The notes beneath the pieces were generated by a model. That model saw only the letters and a program-made list of their open reading frames with translations. It had not been told where the DNA came from and searched no databases. Below are positions 41,906-46,966 of a stretch of 46,966 nucleotides of DNA, in pieces; the stretch's first letter is position 1; each line of letters begins with the position of its first letter. Source of the stretch: an archaeon (lineage in GTDB: Archaea > Iainarchaeota > Iainarchaeia > Iainarchaeales > DTGL01). A program made the translations under genes and the position numbers. The stretch spans positions 1 through 46,966 of the forward strand of contig JAPDKC010000009.1 of the NCBI GenBank assembly GCA_029258755.1, in the 5' to 3' direction.

Positions 41906-42946
41906 TTACGAAGCTTTCTCTTTTTCTTTCAATTGCCTGACGGTTTCCATCTTTTCTATGCCTAGTTCTCTCAAAAACTTAAGGAAATTAGGATTGCCAG
42001 GAACAGCTAAAAGCCATGTCTCAAGGTCTATGCCACCCAGAGGCTTTGCAGCTCTATCAAGTATTATATCGGCATTTTTAAGCGTGGGTAAAACAAAGTC
42101 CCTTTGAAGTATTTCTCTGCTGACAAACTTCCTTGCAACATCAGTGGGCTCGCGTGCTCTTTCAATAATATCTCTTGTAGCCCTAACCTTAAACTGATCT
42201 CCTAAAGAAGCCATTAGCCCTATTTTTATATCTCCTAGCTCAGCAAGCGGTTTGTGGAGCGTGTAAAGGCCTTCAATAATAACGATATCAACACCGGCGG
42301 GAATCCTTACCTTTCTAAATTTTCCAGTTTTAACATCTCTTAGATTAAGAACAACTTCTTGCCCGCTTCGGATTTTTTCAATATCTCTCTTAGCTCTTCT
42401 GAGATCGGATGCTGCTGGATTGTCATACTCCCCAGGAATAACCTTTCCCCCGATCTTTGAAATTACTTTTACTACTTCCCCCGTTCTTTTGTCCACTACT
42501 GGTATTTTTTCTCTGGGCTTGAAGTAACCATCTAAAGAAATAGTAGCAACCCTCACCCCTAAAGGACGAAATATTTCGGTAAAGGTATAAGCCAATCTAT
42601 CCGAAAGCGTTGTTTTTCCAGCTCCCGCTATACCGCCTATCATAATTACAACAGGCCTTTTCCCTCCAGTTTCAAGCAATTTTTTTGCTGTTTTTAATAT
42701 AACCCATTGGTAGAATCTTTTATAGTCAGATGTTCTTGTGGGCGGCTTACGGCGTAGTGAACCTAATTTATTTAGGTTTTTCCATAAAAATCGTCTTAGC
42801 AGTGTTTTAAAGCCAAGCTTTTCAGGGGCGGGATACTCCCTATCGAGCCGTTGCTCAAGCCGCCTTCTCTTAAGCTTTCTTCTTTTACCTACCGCCCTTA
42901 TTGTTTGAATCTTTCTTCCAACCTTAGAAGCTTTTCTTTTAGGCAT
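41906..42946 (-). CDS. Uridine kinase/PRK-like P-loop kinase with basic N-terminal extension
   Basis: About 346 aa. The last 250 residues form a UDK-type kinase: Walker A IGGIAGAGKTTLSDRL, then SLDGYFKP, GEYDNPAASD and IIEGLYTLHKPLAEL, with TRDIIERAREP as the lid region. The first 80 residues are very basic (KRRKLKRRRLEQRLDRE) and absent from ordinary uridine kinases. The kinase domain has an insert DKRTGEVVKVISKIGGKVIPG. I start it at ATG 42946 because a TATA box lies about 27 bp upstream (42969-42978); the frame continues to 42997. Substrate could be a nucleoside or another small hydroxyl compound. Confidence 0.8.
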   Translation of the reverse strand: MPKRKASKVGRKIQTIRAVGKRRKLKRRRLEQRLDREYPAPEKLGFKTLLRRFLWKNLNKLGSLRRKPPTRTSDYKRFYQWVILKTAKKLLETGGKRPVVIMIGGIAGAGKTTLSDRLAYTFTEIFRPLGVRVATISLDGYFKPREKIPVVDKRTGEVVKVISKIGGKVIPGEYDNPAASDLRRAKRDIEKIRSGQEVVLNLRDVKTGKFRKVRIPAGVDIVIIEGLYTLHKPLAELGDIKIGLMASLGDQFKVRATRDIIERAREPTDVARKFVSREILQRDFVLPTLKNADIILDRAAKPLGGIDLETWLLAVPGNPNFLKFLRELGIEKMETVRQLKEKEKAS

Positions 42947-43031
42947 TTGTAAAATTATCTTTTTGCTCTTTTTAAATTTTACGGTTAGAACATGCAAGGA
43001 ATTAAAATATTCTTAATCATTTTTTTATACT

Positions 43032-43667
43032 ATGTTGAAGCCAAAAGGATTGCTTTTGCTTAGCGGTGGCATAGATAGCCCTGTAGCAGGTTATTTGGCT
43101 AAGAAAAAAGCTGAGCTTATCGCTTTACATTTTTCAAGCGAAAAGATTACAGGCAAGGAATCAATCGAGAAATCAAAGGAAATATGCAAAATACTTGGAA
43201 TAAGCAGATTAATTGTTGTTGATATAAGTAAGCAGCTTGCAGATATCGCAAGCAAGTGTAAGCACGCATACTACTTTGTTCTGATGCGTCGTTTGATGTA
43301 TAGAATAGCTGAAGCGCTTGCTAAAGAACAAAAATGCGATTTTATTGTTACCGGCGAATCCCTTGCCCAGGTATCAAGCCAAACGCTAGCCAACTTAGCA
43401 GCAATATCGCAGGCAATAAAGTTTCCTGTTGCAAGACCGTTGCTCGGATTCGAAAAAGAGGAAACAATAAAAATAGCTGAACAAATAGGTACTTTTGAAA
43501 TAAGCAAGGGGCCTGAGCTTTGCGATGTTTTAGGCCCGAAGCACCCGGTAACAAAAGCAAGGTTGCACAGGGTCTTAGAAGAAGAAAAAAATTTGGATGT
43601 TGGGAAGATGGTGGAAGATGCATTAAAGCAAGCTAAACATATACAAATCCTTCAGCAATCGCAATAA
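43032..43667 (+). CDS. ThiI-like PP-loop domain protein without THUMP
   Basis: A 211-aa ATP-pyrophosphatase matching only the catalytic part of ThiI: the PP-loop LLLLSGGIDSPVAGYL (residues 6-21), the CKHAYYFVLMRRLMYRIAEALA helix, VTGESLAQVSSQTLANL, and the ending CDVLGPKHPVTKA. The N-terminal ferredoxin-like and THUMP domains that bind tRNA are missing and there is no room for them upstream. It may make 4-thiouridine with a separate THUMP partner or activate another substrate. It starts 27 bp after a TATA box and converges with uppP, overlapping by 35 nt. Confidence 0.88.
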   Translation: MLKPKGLLLLSGGIDSPVAGYLAKKKAELIALHFSSEKITGKESIEKSKEICKILGISRLIVVDISKQLADIASKCKHAYYFVLMRRLMYRIAEALAKEQKCDFIVTGESLAQVSSQTLANLAAISQAIKFPVARPLLGFEKEETIKIAEQIGTFEISKGPELCDVLGPKHPVTKARLHRVLEEEKNLDVGKMVEDALKQAKHIQILQQSQ

Positions 43668-44403
43668 GTATATAAAGCAAGCCAAAGCCGATGCAGAATT
43701 TTGAAAAGCTTATACGCTTAGCGATTTTAAGCAAAAAATCTATTGAAGCAAACCCTGCCAAAAATGCAGCAAACAAACTTAGCATAGCGCTTGTGCTTAT
43801 CTCGAACCCATTAGCAAAAACGAAAAATAGAGATGCCAAACCTACACTTGGCACAGAAAGGATAAAAGAAATCTTGAATGCTTGCTCTGGCTTAAATCCT
43901 TCAAAAAGAAGCATTGCTGTAGTAATACCACTTCTGCTTATCCCTGGCAAAACGCTCAATCCCTGAGCAAGCCCTAGCAGGAAAGCATTCTTTTCGTTCA
44001 AAGCCGCAGCTTTAGGCAAAAATCGTTTGCTTTGCAAAAACCCCGTGAGTATTAAAAACAATCCTATGAGAAGAAGAATCATCAAAGAACCAGAAGCAAG
44101 TATCGTTTTAAGAAAAAGATAAGTTGGTAAAGCTGTTATAGGTGTTGAGATTAATGCTATAAGCAAGAATTTGCCAAAATTTTTGTTTTGAAGCTTTAAA
44201 AGCGAAATAAGCTCCTTTCTAAAATAAAGCAAAGCTGCAAGCACCGTGCCCAAATGCAAAAAAACAGCATACTGCAAAGCAGTTTCAGGCTTCAAACTAA
44301 AAAAAGCTATTGCAAGCGCCATTATTTGCCCTTGGGAGCTTATAGGAAGCCATTCAAATATCCCTTGCAAGATGCCTAAAACAATCGCTTGAATAAAATC
44401 CAT
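43633..44403 (-). CDS. uppP: Undecaprenyl-diphosphatase family (UppP/BacA)
   Basis: 256 aa in about eight membrane helices. It hydrolyses a polyprenyl diphosphate on the outer face so that the carrier can be reused. Motif I is FEWLPISSQGQI (residues 16-27) and motif II LPGISRSGIT; the usual SSSGH of bacterial enzymes reads SSQGQ here, so the motif's His is replaced. An upstream start at 44466 would overlap the glutaredoxin gene; the ATG at 44403 aligns with family N-termini and has an AT-rich element about 25 bp before it. Confidence 0.9.
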   Translation of the reverse strand: MDFIQAIVLGILQGIFEWLPISSQGQIMALAIAFFSLKPETALQYAVFLHLGTVLAALLYFRKELISLLKLQNKNFGKFLLIALISTPITALPTYLFLKTILASGSLMILLLIGLFLILTGFLQSKRFLPKAAALNEKNAFLLGLAQGLSVLPGISRSGITTAMLLFEGFKPEQAFKISFILSVPSVGLASLFFVFANGFEISTSAMLSLFAAFLAGFASIDFLLKIAKRISFSKFCIGFGLLYILIAIAEGFVYV

Positions 44404-44446
44404 AGAGAAGATTATTAACCGAAAAATTAATAATGCTTCAAAGAGA

Positions 44447-44752
44447 CTAACATTGCTTAAGCCCAAGTGCTCTTGCTATCGCTTCCTTATTGAAACCAAC
44501 GATTATTTCTCCATTTATATCTAGCACTGGCACACCAAGCTGACCGCTTTTCATATACATTTCCTTTGCCTTTTCTCTGTCTGCAGCAACATTGTATTCT
44601 ATATATTCAATTCCATTTTCTTTAAGAAATCTCTTTGCAAGCTCACAATAAGGACATACTGGTGTTGAATAAACAATTACCTTTGGCTTTTTTGCTTTTT
44701 CCATAAGCTTCTTTACCTTCCTTTTCTTTATTTCTTCAAGTTCCGAATTCAT
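44447..44752 (-). CDS. Glutaredoxin-like protein
   Basis: A 101-aa protein: a charged, basic extension of 20 residues, then a glutaredoxin fold with CPYC (STPVCPYCELAKRFL, about residues 29-43), the cis-proline GVPVLDI and the GF-type end. It overlaps the ArsR-type regulator's gene by 4 nt, so the regulator and redox protein are co-expressed. It probably reduces disulfides or carries redox signals in the cytosol. Confidence 0.9.
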   Translation of the reverse strand: MNSELEEIKKRKVKKLMEKAKKPKVIVYSTPVCPYCELAKRFLKENGIEYIEYNVAADREKAKEMYMKSGQLGVPVLDINGEIIVGFNKEAIARALGLKQC

Positions 44753-45009
44753 GCTGACCCCTCTATTTGTTCAGCGAGCTTTAACAGCTTTTTTACCTTG
44801 GCAGGATTTTTTACCTTGCATATTACACACTTTCCGCTTTTTTTCATTTCCACAAGGTTAGCTTCCATAAGCTTGTGTAGATGCCTTGAAACTGTGGAAA
44901 AATCAAGTTTTGCATGCTTTGTAACATCTTTGCAACATAGTTTTTTATCCAGCAAGGTTTTAAGAAGTTCTAATCTGCTATCGCTTGCCAAGCACTTGAA
45001 AATCTTCAT
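44749..45009 (-). CDS. ArsR-family winged-helix regulator
   Basis: An 86-aa repressor (ASDSRLELLKTLLDKKLCCKDVTKHAKLDFSTVSRHLHKL) of the ArsR/SmtB fold. The Cys pair in KLCCKDV is where ArsR proteins carry their metalloid ligand motif, and CVICK later adds two more Cys, so it may sense thiol-reactive metals or redox state. I start it at ATG 45009, about 27 bp from a TATA box at 45031-45040; a 20-bp inverted repeat adjoins the ATG. It leads the regulator-glutaredoxin-UppP operon. Confidence 0.85.
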   Translation of the reverse strand: MKIFKCLASDSRLELLKTLLDKKLCCKDVTKHAKLDFSTVSRHLHKLMEANLVEMKKSGKCVICKVKNPAKVKKLLKLAEQIEGSA

Positions 45010-45029
45010 ATTTGCATTATTATACAAAT
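45010..45029. promoter_or_regulatory. Operator of the ArsR-type gene
   Basis: A 20-bp near-palindrome with half-sites ATTTGCAT and ATACAAAT lies between the TATA box (45031-45040) and the ATG at 45009. Position and size fit an ArsR-type dimer site. Binding would block initiation of its own operon. Confidence 0.6.
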
Positions 45030-45093
45030 GTTTTTTAAAAGTTTGTTTTAACCCGAAGAAAAAATAAAGGGGGGAGAAGAGAAAGCATGGGAA

Positions 45094-45255
45094 CTATTCC
45101 CTTCTCCTTCCAAACCTTCTTTTTCCTCTTCTTTTGAGGTAGCACTCCCTACAGTAAACAGGCCTTGTACCATCCGGTTGAAATGGAACCTCGCACTCTT
45201 TGCCACAATCGCTGCATACCGCTTTGTAGAGAGTTCTACCGAACTTATCCTGCAT
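45094..45255 (-). CDS. CxxC-x17-CxxC zinc-ribbon protein (53 aa)
   Basis: A short gene below usual length cut-offs. It encodes 53 residues with C14, C17, C35 and C38 in the spacing CxxC-x17-CxxC, plus C21, and a basic end (KRRGKRRFGRRR). The text CGKECEVPFQPDGTRPVYCRECY is the hallmark of a small archaeal zinc-ribbon group common in archaeal and some bacterial genomes, with unknown function, probably RNA-binding. The ATG has an AAGGAGTGAG site at correct spacing, and T-rich sequence follows the stop. Confidence 0.88.
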   Translation of the reverse strand: MQDKFGRTLYKAVCSDCGKECEVPFQPDGTRPVYCRECYLKRRGKRRFGRRRE

Positions 45256-45410
45256 TTCTCTCACTCCTTTTAGTTTTTAACATAAGAATCAGCTCTCCAA
45301 AGTTTAGCTCTTAAGGAAAAAATTAGCTTTTTCTAACTTCACTTCCTTCAAGTTTTTGTATAGCTATTGTGGGGGCAAGTGTTTAAAAAATGAGCGGTTT
45401 TTAGGGTTTA

Positions 45411-46268
45411 ATGAACGATATGCGTGTTCGCGAGTTTTTTGCGATATTTCTTAAAGGAATGCTTATGGGTTTTGCGGATATTCTGCCGGGTATTTCTGGC
45501 GGCACAATAGCTTTTATTACAGGAATATATGAGCGATTGATCCTAGGGATTAAGAATATTGATTTCAGGTTCATTATTTTTCTTCTGAGAGGGCGCTTAA
45601 AAGAAGCTAAGCGAAGCATCGCTAGCATAGATTTTGAATTTTTTGTGCCACTTTTGTGTGGCATAGCGCTTGCTTTTTTTCTCCTCTCAAACGTTATTCA
45701 TCTAGCCCTTTCTGAGATGCGCTCGTTTAGCTATGCGTTCTTTTTTGGGCTTATTTTAGGTTCGGCAAGGGTTATTCACAAGCAAATCCCTGTCAGAAAT
45801 AAGAGCTATGCTTTTTTCTTGCTCTTTGGTTTTCTTTTTGGCTTCTTTTTTGTTGCTTTAAATCCATTAAAAGCGGATCATAGCATACTTACAATATTCT
45901 TTTCAGGTTTTGTAGCGATATCTGCTATGCTCTTGCCAGGCATTTCTGGAGCGTTTATTTTGCTATTTTTAGGTCAGTATGAGTATATGCTGGCAGCGCT
46001 AAAAAACCTCGAGCTTGTGCCGATTTTCACTTTTTTAGCAGGTGCTTTTTTCGGCCTTATAACATTTTCACGAATACTTGCCTATCTCATAAAACATTAC
46101 AGGCATGCTACGTTAGCTTTTCTTGCAGGTCTCTTATTTGGTTCTTTACGCTTACCACTTATAGAAGTTGCTACGAGCAGCAAAGAGGAGCTTGCATTCT
46201 TAATAATAGTAGGCATTGCGGGCTTTTCCCTAGTTTTCCTGCTGGAAAGAAAGGCAAATCATTCATAA
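45411..46268 (+). CDS. DUF368 (PopT-type) polyprenyl-phosphate transporter
   Basis: 285 aa in about eight membrane helices. The family's two internal repeats are visible: ILPGISGGTIAFITGIYERL (about residues 25-44) and LLPGISGAFILLFLGQYEYM (about 175-194). DUF368 proteins were shown to recycle undecaprenyl phosphate across the membrane (PopT). With UppP 1 kb away this suggests recycling of the glycan lipid carrier. A TATA box (TTTAAAAA, 45382-45389) is about 27 bp before the ATG. The end overlaps the permease gene on the other strand. Confidence 0.9.
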   Translation: MNDMRVREFFAIFLKGMLMGFADILPGISGGTIAFITGIYERLILGIKNIDFRFIIFLLRGRLKEAKRSIASIDFEFFVPLLCGIALAFFLLSNVIHLALSEMRSFSYAFFFGLILGSARVIHKQIPVRNKSYAFFLLFGFLFGFFFVALNPLKADHSILTIFFSGFVAISAMLLPGISGAFILLFLGQYEYMLAALKNLELVPIFTFLAGAFFGLITFSRILAYLIKHYRHATLAFLAGLLFGSLRLPLIEVATSSKEELAFLIIVGIAGFSLVFLLERKANHS

Positions 46269-46966
46269 AGAATTGCAATTATAAGCCCAGCTATCGTTAC
46301 CGCAATTCCAAATACCATAACCTCAAGCTCTACGCTAGTAGCTAATACAAGGGTAAATAATATGCCTGCAACAGGGATTAAAGGCATACGCCCAAAAGAA
46401 AAAGGAACTCTAAACGGCCTTTCTGCTTCTGGCTTTTCGTAGCGAAGCTTTATCAAAGAAAGATTTATTATAATAAATACGATAAAAAGCGCGAAATCAA
46501 CGGCTTTTGCTACAAACTCTATGGAGCCGAAAGAAAGCATGGCCAGTGAAAGAACACCTGTAACAATAATAGAAACGTAAGGCACGCCTTTTGCTAAGCG
46601 ATGCAGAACATTTGGCAGTGCATGCTCTTGGCTCATCCCATACATTATACGCGAAGCTGCAAGCATAACTAAAAGCACGGTGTTGGCGGTTGAGAAAAGC
46701 GCAATAATGGAAAGCGCTGAAAACGCAAAGCTGCCAGCTGCCTTGCTTGCAACTATTGCAAGCGGGTTTTTCGCTTTCGCTAGTGCTTCCCAGCCGACCA
46801 AGCTTACTGCAGATATTGAAACAAGGATATAAAGCAAGGTTGTTATTGCTATGGAAAGGAGTAATGCTTTGGGCACGACTTTGCTAGCTTGCTTTGTTTC
46901 CTCCGCAAGTCTTGCGATTTCTTCAAAACCTATAAAAGCAAAAAACACTAAAGCAGCTGCTCCAAG
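46259..46966 (-). CDS. Amino acid permease (APC family), N-terminal part beyond window
   Basis: 235 codons of the C-terminal part of an APC-superfamily permease; the frame is open through the window edge (LGAAALVFFAFIGFEEIARLAEE), so the true start lies outside. FFAFIGFEEIA followed by the E/K-rich helix and the MYGMSQEHALP stretch are characteristic of amino acid/polyamine transporters. About eight hydrophobic helices remain. The substrate cannot be told. It overlaps the convergent DUF368 gene by 10 nt. Confidence 0.92.
   Translation of the reverse strand, partial: LGAAALVFFAFIGFEEIARLAEETKQASKVVPKALLLSIAITTLLYILVSISAVSLVGWEALAKAKNPLAIVASKAAGSFAFSALSIIALFSTANTVLLVMLAASRIMYGMSQEHALPNVLHRLAKGVPYVSIIVTGVLSLAMLSFGSIEFVAKAVDFALFIVFIIINLSLIKLRYEKPEAERPFRVPFSFGRMPLIPVAGILFTLVLATSVELEVMVFGIAVTIAGLIIAILYE

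Noticed and set aside
1-46966. CRISPR array, insertion sequence or prophage
   Set aside because: No regularly spaced direct repeats, no transposase or integrase and no phage structural genes were found.

Overview
The window reads as one contiguous piece of an AT-rich archaeal chromosome. Archaeal markers are a TYW1-type wyosine synthase, deoxyhypusine synthase, aMBF1, Trm14, AlaX, an archaeal site-2 protease, and T/A-rich TATA boxes about 27 bp upstream of the start codons of leading genes, which implies leaderless mRNAs. Genes inside operons instead carry clear Shine-Dalgarno sites (GGTG, GGAGG) and often overlap by 1-4 nt. Many small, very basic hypothetical proteins and short intergenic gaps would suit a DPANN-like or other small-genome archaeon, but the lineage cannot be fixed from this sequence alone.

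Layout. 1-4485 (-) is one uninterrupted reading frame of at least 1495 codons that leaves the window: a giant secreted, Ig-like repeat surface protein. 4.5-8.6 kb holds a cupin, lineage-specific basic proteins, a VapBC pair and a TreT-like glycosyltransferase. 8.75-8.88 kb holds a probable stand-alone structured small RNA with its own TATA box. 8.95-12.9 kb holds aMBF1, a site-2 protease and FtsZ. A tRNA-Asn(GTT) lies at 12961-13032. 13.1-18.9 kb is a membrane block: TDT exporter, K+ channel with RCK domain, rhomboid, ZIP transporter, a membrane-anchored winged-helix regulator, and a thioredoxin-like/CcdA pair.

18.9-24.5 kb (-) is the most distinctive locus. It is a ten-gene operon headed by a DUF134 regulator with a 14-bp palindromic operator at its start. 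It then encodes a DUF5320 protein, a previously overlooked 53-aa zinc ribbon, a cation diffusion facilitator fused to a NifX-like domain, two free NifX-like proteins, a metallo-beta-lactamase fold protein, a GIY-YIG protein, and two MinD-type ATPases each with an inserted 2x[4Fe-4S] ferredoxin domain. It resembles the bacterial ORP (orange protein) cluster, but with metal transport built in.

24.5-31.7 kb has a decayed VapC with an intact VapB, an orphan DNA methylase, a HAD phosphatase, MazG, an FAD oxidoreductase, membrane proteins, TYW1 and a RelBE-like pair. 31.7-40.7 kb (-) has an aldehyde dehydrogenase, ornithine carbamoyltransferase, Trm14, and an eight-gene overlapping operon (alaX, HTH, nitroreductase, agmatinase-type, deoxyhypusine synthase, flavin reductase, hypothetical, endonuclease III). 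The agmatinase-type enzyme and deoxyhypusine synthase link polyamine supply to hypusination of aIF5A.

40.8-47.0 kb has a uridine-kinase-like enzyme, a ThiI catalytic domain without THUMP, an ArsR/glutaredoxin/UppP operon, a CxxC-x17-CxxC zinc ribbon, a DUF368 (PopT-type) transporter and a truncated amino acid permease. UppP and the DUF368 protein together suggest polyprenyl-phosphate carrier recycling. No CRISPR array, insertion sequence, rRNA or prophage was seen.
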